DNA of 64,000 nt from Melieria omissa (Eukaryota; Arthropoda; Insecta; Diptera; Ulidiidae), in NCBI GenBank assembly GCA_963971225.1, contig OZ020268.1, positions 34,931,848 to 34,995,847 of the forward strand, given 5' to 3'. This document shows positions 12,440-24,494 of this stretch, piece after piece (position 1 is the first letter of the stretch; each line of letters opens with the position of its first letter). The notes below the pieces were generated by a model. The model had not been told where the DNA came from. It did not search any database and saw only the letters and a program-made list of their open reading frames with translations. The translations under genes were made by a program, and so were the position numbers.

Positions 12440-12667
12440 ACTTTTGTGGAGAGCAAGAGCAACGTACCGAATAATGTTTTTAAGTCTATAAATGTATTAA
12501 ATAAAAGGCTTTGTTGAGGAAGAAAAGTGAAACGGTGTAATCAAAACTAAAATACCTCATTATTTAAAAAAAGATGCAAAAAAATCATTATTTCTATATA
12601 ATGAAGTTTCTATATAATGAAGCTTTTTTCTGGTCCCATGAGATTTCATTATAGGGAAGTTTGACTG

Positions 12668-13249
12668 TATTAGATTGAGTTCGACCCGGTTGATAAACTG
12701 GACCGTGTAATTTTATTTATGAACTGAACCTCTGAACTGAACCACTTTACAAATTTCTGTAGTTCACAGCTCGAATTTTTAGAAGAATCTCAGTTTCATA
12801 CAAGTCTGCTATTCTAAAAAAATTAGTGCAAGTGCAGTGTAGTACAGTCTGCTATTTTAAAAAACTAGTGCAATCTTCGAAAACTAAAAATGTCCATTTC
12901 CCTCCTCTCTAGTCCACTCTAGTTTAAGTGTTCAAAACTAATCGAAATTTTCATATAAATTCTTTGATTGTGGCAAGACAGCGGCATAATCAATGTTCTA
13001 AACTTTTAAAAATAGTATCTCAAAAATCTTATCACCAGTCGTTATCATTTGCAACTCAAATGGTTAACAAATTATTACCAGCCGGCTTTGACCGGATATG
13101 GCATTAATTACAGCACTTTTCATTGGCTGCGGTGGTTGCCGCGAACATTCCGACAACACATTATTCATTCTTTGCATAATTCCATGTGTTAAGATATTCA
13201 GAAAAATAAAAAGAGGCGTCAACCGAAACGTCGTACTATGATAACGCGC
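12668..13249. other. Non-coding stretch, nothing recognised
   Basis: A short direct duplication (AGTCTGCTATT(C/T)TAAAAAA near 12805 and 12848) is the only structure seen. Confidence 0.4.
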
Positions 13250-14900
13250 CATTTATGTGACTGGCTGAGTGAAAGAAGTTAGAGAGAAAAAATGCAAATA
13301 GCCGCAACGGCAAACGCCGAAAGGTCAACAGCTCAAATGCCATTGCAGCGCCCAAAAAGCCGCTTGAACTTGCGCCAATGCACTTCGAATGGAAGCCCGC
13401 ATCATGCTGCGGCAACGGCGGAAAACACATGCAGCCAAAATTATACGCCAGCGCCACGAAAAGAACTAAAATGTGAAATTTACATACATACAAGTGTCTT
13501 CCCCTTTTTTTTCTAAGATCTTCTTCTTTTTTTTATGAACTTTCTTATTTGTTGCATTTTGGGGAGGGAAATTTTGTAGGAATTCTGTACTTGTGTAGCA
13601 ATGGCAATGAAGACACACACAGACACACAAACACACATGCAAAGCAGTTGAAGAAAAGCCAAAGCAAATATGAAGAAGCGAAAAATAGACGAGAAAGTTG
13701 AATGGTGCGCGCGTTTCGTTACCAACGAAAAAGTAGGAAAATTTCAATTCAATTGAAACGAATCGAAATGTGCAACGCCCACTTTGCAACGCTATGCGGC
13801 AAGAAAATGTTGCGCTCCGCTTGACATGCGACCGCATTTGCGTCAGCGGCGAACAAACGAAAATGCGCTGCGCTCTGCCGGCATTTTCCCAGTTGGCAGC
13901 GGCGCATTGCACGCGCGCACAGCTGTGCCACCACTGCCAAGCGCAACCTTTGATGGCGGCTCGCGCTGCCGAGTGCCGCATGCGTCGCATATGACAAATG
14001 CGACGCATGCAAATACCGCAGCTCCTTGTCGCTGCAGTCTTTGCATTTGCACGGCGGCAGCTAGCCGTGAATTGCACTTTTCGCCGCTGCCGCTACCGCT
14101 GCCCTGCCGCGCAACGCTGGGCTGGGCTGCATTTGCTGAATGAACGCGGCTACGCAATTTTCGCGCCGCTACACTTGTCTGCTCATTCATTGAGTAAAAC
14201 CGAACGCTGAACGCTTTGCCGCTACTGTTGAACTTTTGGCCCGCTCACCATTTGTCAGCGGCTGTCAGTGCAACCGCTTGGCAGCATCGCTTGTTGACAT
14301 GACAAATTTGCGTGTCAACAACTCTGCGCCAATTGCTGCCAGTCCATACGTCCGTGTATGTGTGTGTGTGTATGTGTGTTCTGTTCCGGGCTATTTCTTC
14401 AAATTAAACGAGCCTCAGGATTGTTTTTGTTGCCGGGGCCAACAAGCGCCAATTTACTGCACACACACACACACACACCGTCGCCAACAAAAACGAAATT
14501 AAACCAAACACTCGCCAGAAAAGCCCATAAACTTATTAAATTTACAAGCTGGCGCTCAGACACTCGGCCCATCGTTGCGTCCTTTACACTGTTGCAAGCC
14601 GTCTGCCCTCACAGCCGCTCCAGACGCTTCAGCACATCCATCAGGGCCGTGTTATAAAAACGTCCGCATACATCAGTGCATTTTACTGCGTCCACGCAGC
14701 GCTCCACGCGCTCGCCGCACTTTTATTGCTGCGAAATTTCCAAAAATCATAAAAATCTTTTGCATACATTCGCCTTCATTCAGGCGTATCCCTTTCCGCT
14801 TTTACGTCTCTTTTCGTTTTTAGTGTCGACCTTTAAAGTTTAAACGGTTTGTGGCAGCACGTTCGCGCCTCCGACGACTGGGCCGACGTGCTGCAACATT
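13250..14900. other. GC-richer low-copy island
   Basis: The island contains (CA)n runs at about 13611-13640 and 14461-14480, (TG)n at about 14355-14380, and many GC-rich overlapping open frames on both strands that look composition-driven. A palindrome-like GCGTCGCATATGACAAATGC is followed by GACGC at about 13981-14005. I could not support an exon here. Confidence 0.45.
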
Positions 14901-15379
14901 TTAAATAAAATGAAGAGGGAGAAAACCCCGAAATTAGAAAAAATAAAATTTGATGGCATTTAAATGACTCGGGCTGCACTTTGACGTTTGCGGTTTAGGA
15001 ATCCACAAAATGATTATCGTCATTGGCCGGCGTGCAATCATCATTACGATAATTGGTCAGACACAGCGACAGCGACGACCCCCTCGTCAACTTTTGCCCA
15101 GTTGCAAACGCCAACCTCAATTGGCCCACGAGTGACTGACGTGTCTTAGAACTTGTTAAATCATAAACAAGTTTATTTTTGGCCACAACTTGCTGTTGAA
15201 GTGCAGTTACATTGTTGCGTCCATCGGGCAGTCGTGGAATTTGTCAGCTGCGTAGTGGACAAAGCTGGTTGCTAATAAAACAAAATGTGTGACAAAATCT
15301 TCGCGGTGTGGTCTTTTCTGAAGACAGCAAAATGAAAAGATGGCAATGCTGCAATGTTGCTAAATAATTACTGAGGTTT
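14901..15379. other. Non-coding flank, no gene recognised
   Basis: GC content falls from the island into AT-rich DNA. No exon, inverted repeat or tandem array was identified. Confidence 0.4.
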
Positions 15380-17120
15380 GAATAGCAACGAACAAAATTG
15401 TTTGTTCTTGAAAGAAAAAAAATTTTGTTTTTGAAGTTTTAAGGCATAGAAGGCTAAACCAAAGACAATTAAACTAATAAGTTTTAATCATTTTAAAAAT
15501 CAAATAATCCTAAACACAAAACTGTTTACTAATGAACTACTTTTGAAACAAACAAAAAAATTGAATAATACGAAATTGTTAATCTAAGTAAATAATTTCT
15601 TTTTAAATGGTTTCATAATGAATTCTTTTCAATCTGAAAAACTTTTTCAATCATTTTAAAAATTAAATAATCCTAAACACAAAAAAGTTTACTAATGAAA
15701 TACTTTTGAATCAAACAAAAAATTTTCAAAAAAAAATTTAACAATAAAAAAATTTTAATCTAAGTAAATAATTTCGTTTTAAATAGTTTCTGAAGAAATG
15801 TTGTAATTATTTTAAAAATCAAATAATCCTAAACACAAAACCGTTTACTAATGAAATACTTTTGCATCAAACAAAAAAAGTAGCAAATAAAATTTAAGAA
15901 TAAAAAATTTTTAATCTAAGTAAATCATTTCTTTTTAAATGGTTTCATAATGTATTCTTTTCAATCTGAAAAACTGTTTCAATCATTTTGAAAATCAAGT
16001 AATCCTAAATACAAACAAAGTTTACAAATGAAATTTTTTAATCAAATGTAAAATAATTTTTTTTATTAAACAAAACACAGAAAATGTGGTTTAATAATGA
16101 AATTTTTTCAATCTGCATAAGTTTTTAATCATTTTGAAAATCAAATAATCCTAAACACACAAAAACCAGTTAATTAAAATATTTTTCAATCTAAGTAAAT
16201 ATTTTTTTTTTATTACTAAAGAAAGCACAAAAAAGAATTTTTCATAATGAATTTTTTTATCAGAATAAGTTTTTTTTAATTCTTTAAAAATCAAATAAAC
16301 CTGAACATATAAAAAATGAGAAATTAAATATTTTCCAATCCAAAATAAAATAACTAAAATAAGAATATTTTGGGGAGGTTCCAAACAGTAATTCTTTAAT
16401 ATTCATAACATTAATATTCATAAAACTATTTTTCAATTAAATATAAAATTTTTTTTATTAAACAAAAGACATATGGTTTAATAATGAAATTTTTTTCAGT
16501 CTGCATAAGTTTTTTAATCATTTTAAAAATTACATAATCCTAAACACATAAAAAACAGTTGCATGAAATATTTTTCAATCTAAGTAAATATAAAAACTTT
16601 TTTATACATATTAAAGAAAGCACACAAAATAATTTTTCATAATAAAATTTTTTTTAATCTGAATAAGTTTTTAACCCTTTAAAAATCAAAAAAACCTTAA
16701 CACATAAAAAAATTTAAAAATGACATATTTTTCAATCCAATCTTTTTTATTAAACAACACACCCAAAAATGGTTTAGTAATGAAATTTTTTCAATTTGAA
16801 TAATTTTTTTAACTCAACGAAACACAAAAATAGTTAAATACGTTTTACGAATTAGATATAATACAAAGCAATGAAAATACGAAATAATGTCCTGTCGAAA
16901 GTCCCAAAATGAAAGGTAAACCCTATGTATAGTAAAATTTCAAAATCCTTAACACACAAAAAACAGTTGCATAATGAAATACTTTTCAATCGAATCTAAT
17001 AAATTTTTGTATTAAACAAAACACACGCATTTGTTTTATAATATTTGTTATCTGATTAAGTTTTTTAACTAAACAATACACACAAAAATACCTATAGATA
17101 TTATAATACGATTCATTACA
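15380..17120. repeat. AT-rich tandem array, unit about 155 bp, roughly nine to ten copies
   Basis: The motif TAATCCTAAACACA recurs at about 15503, 15666, 15820, 15990, 16147, 16530 and in diverged form near 16296, 16690 and 16945. Each time it is followed by GTTTACTAATGAAATA-like and AATCTAAGTAAAT-like blocks. Typical spacing is 150-160 bp with some lost or fused units. The array is strongly diverged, so it is old or under little homogenisation. No coding content. Confidence 0.8.
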
Positions 17121-18629
17121 AAGCAATAAAAATACTAATAAATATCTCAAGTCCCAAAAAAAAGCCCATCTGAAAAAAAAATTCAATTTCATATTACATA
17201 TATTAGCAAATTATTCAAATTCAAATTATTAACTATTGAAAAATTCACATTAGCAAGTATATCAAACATGAATAACGGGAAACCTTATCCATGCAATGGG
17301 AAATAACTGGGTGGTCAATATTATCCCCGTAGTCCATATTACCATTCTTTACTCTACAAGTTTTTCTATGCGTTGTACCTGATTTCATTGAATGGAACAC
17401 AGAAATAGAACAAAAATGGTGACAGTTTAAGAGAAATGCCAGAATTTCGGTCCAGTTACCCATTATTTTTTTGCCCTTTGTTCTTCTAAATCATTGAATC
17501 AAGTACTCAAACAAATTTTACTAATGCCAAACTAAAGCCGTTCTCGAAATCTTTTGCTAATACAGTCCAATACCTATTAGTCTCTTGCACGTCACTTTCT
17601 TGGATCTATTTTAACAGTAGGAAACCCAAAGGAATCAAAATAACTCCATTGAGGTAAGTTATTATTTTATTTATATTGCATTCTTTCGTGACTATTTAAA
17701 AAACCAATAGATATTTGAATGTTTTGAAGTAAGTTTTACTTGTATGTCCACCGGTGGTGCAGAAAACATTCTAGTGTTCAGTTGTGACAAGTATTCTAGT
17801 GTTGAGAGGTAATGAACAAATAAAGTGATTTATTAGAAAACTCGCACTTACAACTTTTTGCCTAATCTTTTGCTAATCACTTAGCCACTTCAACTATCAA
17901 CAATTCTCAACTTGAAAAATCTATTTAAAAACATTTACAAAAACATTAATTATTTTTTCTCAAACTGTTTAAATATTTCGTAATATTTCATACTTGTTTC
18001 ACGATTTAATCGCCGACATCTCTCGAACGTGTAAATATTTTCAATAGAAATTAAAAACCTGTTTGTGATGTGGTTGCTTGTTTTATGTTCTCTGTTGACT
18101 GTTTGTTGTACGCTTTTGGCCATATTTGCCGCTTGCTCGCTGAAAACATTCGACCGTGGCAAATCAATCAATTTGCTGTGCTAAACCTGCGGGATAATCG
18201 TCGCGCTTCAACGCAACAGCATTAACATCAACATCGTCATCATACACAACACGGCAACATAGCAACATTAACAACAATAACAACAACAGCAACCACGACA
18301 ACTAACCGATCCTTGCATGTAGCCGATTAGTGATATAAATGCGCAGAAAAAGGAAGAAGGAGAAAAATGCAAAATCACTTTCATGTCTGAAATCTGACCA
18401 AATCTTCGCCAAAACCAAACTGAAATAGCGAGCGGCAAAATATCACACACTGCGGCACGACAATACATACACCCAAAATGGAAATGTTGGTAATAACAGT
18501 TAAACGTCAAATTATTTCTTTAAAAATAATTTTTAATATTAAAGTCTAATTTTAAGTAGGTCAACACTTTGTGATACAACTTTTGGTTAGCTTTTAAAAT
18601 AGTTAGTATTTAATAATTCTAAGAATAAC
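17121..18629. other. Non-coding stretch, no gene recognised
   Basis: Short frames such as 17245-17463 and 17950-18171 (minus) have no domain or splice support. A consensus-like donor (GAG then GTAAGT at about 17650) is isolated. A CAACAA-rich patch lies at about 18200-18300. Confidence 0.4.
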
Positions 18630-19441
18630 ACTAAGACTAAGACTAAGACTAAGACTAAGACTAAGACTAAAACTAAGACTAAGACTAAGACTAAGACTAA
18701 GACTAAGACTAAGACTAAGACTAAGACTAAGACTAAGACTAAGACTAAGACTAAGACTAAGACTAAGACTAAGACGAAGACTAAGACTAAGACTAAGACT
18801 AAGACTAAGACTAAGACTAAGACTAAGACTAAGACTAAGACTAAGACTAAGACTAAGACTAAGACTAAGACTAAGACTAAGACTAAGACTAAGACTAAGA
18901 CTAAGACTAAGACTAAGACTAAGACTAAGACTAAGACTAAGACTAAGACTAAGACTAAGACTAAGACTAAGACTAAGACTAAGACTAAGACTAAGACTAA
19001 GACTAAGACTAAGACTAAGACTAAGACTAAGACTAAGACTAAGACTAAGACTAAGACTAAGACTAAGACTAAGACTAAGACTAAGACTAAGACTAAGACT
19101 AAGACTAAGACTAAGACTAAGACTAAGACTAAGACTAAGACTATGACTATGACTAAGACTAAGACTAAGACTAAGACTAAGACTAAGACTAAGACTAAGA
19201 CTAAGACTAAGACTAAGACTAAGACTAAGACTAAGACTAAGACTAAGACTAAGACTAAGACTAAGACTAAGACTAAGACTAAGACTAAGACTAAGACTAA
19301 GACTAAGACTAAGACTAAGACTAAGACTAAGACTAAGACTAAGACTAAGACTAAGACTAAGACTAAGACTAAGACTAAGACTAAGACTAAGACTAAGACT
19401 AAGACTAAGACTAAGACTAAGACGAAGACGAAGACTAAGAC
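18630..19441. repeat. (CTAAGA)n hexanucleotide satellite, about 135 copies
   Basis: An almost pure hexamer array about 0.81 kb long. The few variants are AAAACT near 18667, GACGAAGAC near 18774, two CTATGA units near 19141-19152 and GACGAAGACGAAGAC near 19422-19433. Because six is a multiple of three, the array stays open in all frames and produces artificial dipeptide frames, with no evidence of translation. Its purity against AT-rich flanks suggests recent expansion by slippage or unequal exchange. Confidence 0.97.
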
Positions 19442-19499
19442 ATCAATGTTGCTGATTTGATTTGTCATAAAATTTAGTTCATCTTTTTGCATTATGTTT

Positions 19500-20215
19500 T
19501 TTTTGTAGTGTACAAAAATTTACCGGCAATTACGCATAACTTGTCCCGAAACAACTTCACTAACATGGCGACACGGCTGAACACTGAGCCACGCTCCGCA
19601 GCACTGTGACTCTACGTGCATTTGTCGTTGCGCACTTGCGCCTCGCTCCGACAACAACCACCACCACCAGCGATCCGAGCACAACTTTGGCCCGGCCCGG
19701 GCAAGCATGCAAAATGCTTAAGTACACCGTCGCCGCGGTAATCGTTAATCTGTGAGCTTGTATGCTTTGCATTTCGGGCGCCTTGCAGGCAATTTCGTCG
19801 AGGCGGCTCGCGCCTGCGCATTGTTGTGCTTTTCATATTTCGCGCTGTTGCGAATATGAAGGCGCATTTCTGGCATTTCGGCCGCATTCGCACGACGCTC
19901 GCAGCAAAATGGTGTACCTTGCACTGGTGGCGGGCCAAGTGACCTCGTGCTGCACGCGCTGCGCTCTCCTCTCGTGCAGACGAATTACTCTGCCGCAGAC
20001 ATCCCAGCAGTCGATCATGCCATCCGACAGCCATGGGTTCACTTCGCTTGACTCGAAGGTGCGCAGCGTCTGTTCACCTTTGGTTGGTTGCGGGATGCGC
20101 GGCAGATGTGTGGCATTCAAGATCATCAGGACACATGGCGCTTACGTAGTGGCTGTCCTCATGTCTCGCATGCGATTTTTTTTAGACAGATTTACAGATT
20201 TCGTATGAAGCTCTT
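19500..20215. other. GC-rich low-copy island holding a candidate exon
   Basis: A sharply GC-richer block starts just after the hexamer array and returns to AT-rich DNA at about 20215. Long frames are open on both strands. The minus-strand frame at 20126-19918 has the most coding-like codon pattern. Confidence 0.45.
19918..20126 (-). CDS. Candidate coding exon, unknown protein
   Basis: From an ATG at 20126 the minus strand reads MILNATHLPRIPQPTKGEQT and onward through NPWLSDGMIDCWDVCGRV. Codons are strongly GC-ending (ACG CTG CGC ACC TTC GAG), unlike the surrounding AT-rich DNA. A plausible donor (AAG then GTACAC) follows at 19917, and an earlier one (AGA then GTAATT) lies inside. The ATG context is poor, and no acceptor or promoter is obvious, so it could be an internal exon or chance. 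I recognise no domain. The composition (two Trp, two Cys, mixed polar residues) is protein-like. The same DNA is also open on the plus strand, which is why confidence stays low. Confidence 0.3.
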
Positions 20216-20505
20216 TTAGTGTTGCTGACAGAAGAGAACTGATTCGATGAAATGTTCTGCAAAACCCCATTGAAACTAAACTGGTTTTATTAAGTATGGA
20301 GGTAAAATGTGTTCAAGAAGTTAAAAAGTGGGATTCTTAAACTTAGGTTAAGGTTTTTTTCTGATGTGGAGGCAAAATCTTTTGGAAGATACGAGCGTAC
20401 TTGCTGGTTATGTCGGATTTATGTAATCTAAAAACATTCCAGCAGGAAACAAAGTCCACTTAGGTTAGATTAGATTAGACAAGCATCTTGCTGATCGTAC
20501 ACCTG

Positions 20506-20690
20506 CTACACTCGGAGGCCTCCAAAGCCCATTATGATGGCCAAAGATAGTGTGGGAAGCCCCTCTACACCAGTGTTCGGTGATGACTGAAGCTCACCTG
20601 CGCATCGAATAAATCTGGCAATGTCCTCCAGTGATGCAAAACGTACTATGCCCACATCACTAACATACTGCCGGTGCTTCAGTCCATCAG
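20506..20690 (-). pseudogene. C-terminal fragment of a non-LTR retrotransposon protein
   Basis: The minus strand is open over about 60 codons, containing GIVRFASLEDIARFIRCAGE and IIMGFGGLRV before a stop at 20508-20506. A SLED-like motif followed by a short hydrophobic end resembles the tails of RNase H-bearing non-LTR retrotransposon ORF2 proteins. Adjacent ATTAGATTAGATTAG-like sequence would fit a retrotransposon 3' region. The assignment rests on motif memory only. Confidence 0.35.
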
Positions 20691-21600
20691 GTTCGTTCCC
20701 TTTGACCCTTTACCCCCTTAGATTTTGATGAAGTAATACATGCCTAAGTAGTTTTTATTCAAATGCTTTCACCATATTTTAAGTCAATAGACCTCTTAAA
20801 TCATGTTTCCCCATACAAACTCTTAACCCGCCTTTAACCTTGTCTGATTCAGGTTTTTGAAAAAATGAAAAACACGTGTCGAGTTATTTCTCACTAAGAG
20901 TCCAATCATCAAGTTTGAAGTCAATAGGTCCATTAAATCATGTTTTTTCACGGTTTTTCCATACAATCTTTAACCCGTCGTTGACCCTATCAGATTTTGA
21001 TATTTAAAAAAAGTGAAAAACGAGTCGAATTATTGCACGTTTGAAGTACTTTCACCAAGTTTGAAATCAAAATGGCTCAAAAAATCGTATTTCCCCATAC
21101 ACATTTTTTATCGTTTAACTCTTTAAGTTTTGATTTTTACGCAAATAAAAAACATGTCCTTTATTATTTTTTTTAAGTGTTTTCACCAAATTTGAAATTA
21201 ATAGGCCCATCGGTTCATGTTTTTCTTGTAGCCTTCTTGTGTACGAACCTTAACCCATTGTTGACCCTGCTCAATTTTTTATTTTCGACAATTTTGAAGT
21301 CAAAAGACGCACAAAATCATGTTTCTTCATAGAAACCTTTAACCCTTGGTTCACCCAGTTAAATTTCGATTTTCAAAAAAATTACAAACACGTGTCTAGT
21401 TTGATTTCAAGTTAGTATTTCCACCAATTTTCGAAATAATAGGTTCATGTTTTTCTTTAGTCTTCCCTTATACGAACTTTAACCCATTGTTAATCCCGCT
21501 CAATTTTGATTTTCGAAAAAATAAGAAATACGTGGCGAATTATTTTTAATTTAGAGTATTTTCACAACGTTATATTGGAACCCTCTATTAAAAAAACTCC
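20691..21600. repeat. Degenerate tandem array, unit about 120-147 bp, six to seven copies
   Basis: The anchor TTTAACCC(A/G)TTGTTGACCC recurs at about 20704, 20823, 20970, 21117, 21250, 21340 and 21480. Each is followed by GATTTTCGAAAAAAT-like, AAACACGTG(T/G)CGAATTATT-like, ATTTTCACCAA-like and CATGTTTTTC-like blocks. The units are related to the blocks at 3775-4265 and 24780-25010. The period is irregular because units have indels, and divergence is high. Confidence 0.7.
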
Positions 21601-21899
21601 ATAACCCATTCAACTTTGTAATGATTTCGCACCTAAGCGGATTTTACTCGTAAATATCTCCTTTGTAAACTTTTTTACTAAATTATTTAAATTCATTATT
21701 CCTCCTCTGATGTTGAAATGAAAACCATTTTGTATACAAATGTAGAGTCTTTAATTGAAATTTATTTTAATTTCTACAATATTTTATGACTTCTACAATA
21801 TTTTATAATAAACTTAAGCTTCCTAAACTTGAGTTGTCTCATCTGGAATAACCCGCAGGTTTCATGGAAATTGTGAGAACTGCAACACCACAACAAAAC

Positions 21900-23900
21900 C
21901 CCAAACTCATTATCCACGCTTATAATTTCCCAACACAATTACAACACTGAATTCCGTTGCGTTTTCGAAAGTGTCTTCTGTTTTGTTAATTTCCCTAAGT
22001 AGACCGAGAACAAAAATTTGCCAGAGCGAACGTAAAAAGCAATGCGGCAAGCGGATTTGGCGCATTGTTAACTCGAACTTAAAACAATTTTGCAGTGCAA
22101 ATCATGACAGCAGCGCAAAAGGGACAATGCGGAATGGCAAAACTCAAGTGCAGTGCCATTGTTTGCCGTCACAGTCGGACGCAGCATTGTCCGCCACGGT
22201 CAGCACTAAATCACGCACAGTTGTTCAACGCTGCGCTGACTAGCAGAAGCAACAAAGACAGCCACAAAACACGGAGCACAGCAAAAAGGACACTTTTGTC
22301 TATTCGGTGTTGGCCTTTTGTGCTCTCACACGGCAGTTGGTTCAGTTGGCTGCCGACCGAGAGGGGAACAGCACGCAGTGGATTTGTTTTCGTTACGGCT
22401 ACTTAAGGACATGATGTGTGATGATTACTGTGCGTGTATGGGGGAAATTACACGCACACACTTGCACCCAAACACAAGTACACGCTCGAGCCGAAATCCT
22501 ATAAAGTAGACCGTAACGAAGGCGGAAAAAAGGCGCATGCACACGCACACATGCACACACATCGAGTCCGAGGCACTCAAGCACGCACAAGCGGGCCAAC
22601 GCTAAGCGCCTTAGTTTATTTGCTTAACGGATTAGCCCTGTAATTCCCATTGTTCGCTGCATGGCCAGCAGATTCCCCTCTCGAGGGGCAACGGGGCCGC
22701 CATCGTAGGACACCAACACTCGGCGCGCCAAAGTTGTTGCTGTTTGAAATATGTTTAACATTTTTACGATGTCATATTTCTGAAATCTTATTGACAGACC
22801 GTCTGGGAGGTGGAGCAGCGCGATATTTAAACATTTCGACGCGCGAAAGGAAACGGAAACGATTGTTGCGGTTGAAAAAATCTATTTTAATTAACTTCGT
22901 TTACAGGTTGTTAAATATTTACCCAACAATTTTCCAATCTTCAACTAACCATCGCTGCACGCCAGATTCCACTGCGCGCACACTTCGGCGAGAATGACGA
23001 ACGATGGAGACTGGCGCGGGCAGTGGCGGAGTGCGTCTGTCAACATCGCTGCATCGTAAATGTGCCACACTGGCACAGTGCAAAAAGGAGGTGCTGCCAA
23101 AACAACCAATACAAATGCCATAACAACAACAGCAAAACACTGACAAGCATGTGACAACAACATAAAGTTGACAAGCAAATTTTATGTCACCACTTTTTGT
23201 GTCCGTCCGTCCGTCTGTGCGTGCAGACGTCCATGCGGTCGGTGCGTTCGAGCGCATCGTTTGCAGCCGCCTGCCGTCTGCCGATCTGCTTACAGTTACC
23301 CACTTTGGTTTGGGGAAAATTTCATAAATTTCCGCAGGCTGTGAAATGATTTACGTCTGCTCATTTACGCCATTTAAGTTGTGATTTATTTTTACTTTGA
23401 TAGTGAAGACACGCTTGCCTGGCACACTGGCGTATGCGCCGCTTGGCCGCATTGCCGCATGTTGCCGGTGTCAGCGGTGTACCGAAGCACATTGCACGTT
23501 GCACATTGCACATTGCGCGTTGCTGTCAACGCATCGTGAAATCGGACTGTGTCATTTTCCACTTTCTGAATTTTCAAATTTTAGCATTTTATTGCTCGTT
23601 TATGTGTTTGATTTTTTCGCTCGTGTTGCGCTTTTAAATGTGGAGTAAAGTGTTAAACATTAAATGAAGTCGTTACATTGATTTAATGACACTCTCGTTA
23701 ATCGCACACAACACATCATGCGGCCAACGAGCTGAGCGCAACTGAGCAGCGGCTGATGCTCGGTTGCAATTGCTTTTCATGTGCCGCTTGGCAGAAAAAT
23801 GGCAAAAGGATGTTTGATGCTATGCCAAATTGACAACGATGCATGCAAAAGAGACAGCCTTTTCATTGCTGTTTTCATATTGTTTGCACTTAAGCATTAA
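21900..23900. other. GC-richer low-copy island
   Basis: It contains (CA)n-rich patches at about 22450-22465 and 22540-22562, a GTCCGTCCGTCCGTC run near 23202, and ACATTGCACGTTGCACATTG-type short repeats near 23491. Several GC-driven frames overlap on both strands. I could not support a specific exon. Confidence 0.45.
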
Positions 23901-24026
23901 TTTTTCCCCTATGCATACATATGTTGCTTCAAGAAATGATATCTGCTTTATGACATTGAATGCGACATACATGAGTGTGAATTAATAAAGCAGAAACATT
24001 TAGACAACTTGCCAGTCACATTAGAA

Positions 24027-24184
24027 CAGTGGTCGGCAAAGCTTAGTCTTATCAGCAGTACGCTCAGCACACGTACACAGTACGCTCTCTCAATCAGTCG
24101 TTGTTCAGGTATAATTTTATACAGTGGAGAGAAATTTCACTGCGCTCACTAACACCATCTCATTGTCAATTTTGCCTACCACTG
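24027..24184. mobile_element. hAT-type MITE, 158 bp, perfect 8-bp duplication
   Basis: The left terminus is CAGTGGTCGGCAAA and the right terminus, inverted, is CAGTGGTAGGCAAAA. The 8-bp sequence CATTAGAA flanks both sides (24019-24026 and 24185-24192). The 8-bp target duplication and CAGTGG ends place it in the hAT superfamily. It has no coding capacity. The perfect duplication indicates a relatively recent insertion. Confidence 0.9.
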
Positions 24185-24494
24185 CATTAGAAACATTATA
24201 ATGTTGACCTAATTGCTTGACCAAACCAGCTTCCTTGATAGCGTATGACTGAGCAGTTATGTTAAGAAATCTCTCTGTTAATCAGTTAGCTTCATGCCCA
24301 CACAAGTTCCATTGAGGGAACTAATCTAAAATGGGTTAAAGACAACAAAGGATAACTAACTTAGTAGCTCGTAGTTCTAGGGAGCTTCTTTTACTAACAA
24401 AGAATCAAATAAAAACCCCACGATTGTTGTTCTGACCGATCGCTGTTAAGTTGGCGCCCTCGAAAAAGGTTAAAGCGGTTTTCAAAAAACTTCT

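Larger units (their letters stand above)
11385..12667 (+). mobile_element. pogo-like element, non-autonomous, split by a nested insertion
   Basis: The left end CAGTCGAACTTCCCTATAG and the right end (inverted CAGTCAAACTTCCCTATAA) form terminal repeats of the pogo/Tigger type. A TA follows the right end. The left TA has decayed to TT. TATAATGAAGTT-like motifs repeat near both ends. A Tc1-like element is inserted at 11601-12184. An acidic tail resembling the end of a pogo-type transposase remains at 12341-12439. Confidence 0.65.

Noticed and set aside
13466..14210. Several long overlapping frames on both strands
   Set aside because: GC-rich low-complexity DNA with (CA)n and (TG)n; no domain, no splice context, and frames open on both strands at once.
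17640..17665. Consensus-like splice donor GAG/GTAAGT
   Set aside because: No open reading frame or initiation context upstream; isolated match.
18630..19441. Possible telomere-like hexamer array
   Set aside because: The inverse TCTTAG resembles the insect TTAGG repeat only superficially, and higher flies do not use short telomerase repeats; the array is internal.
18587..19492. Long minus-strand frame encoding a Leu-Val dipeptide repeat (and a Lys-Thr frame on the plus strand)
   Set aside because: Pure by-product of the (CTAAGA)n satellite; a hexamer array is open in several frames without coding meaning.
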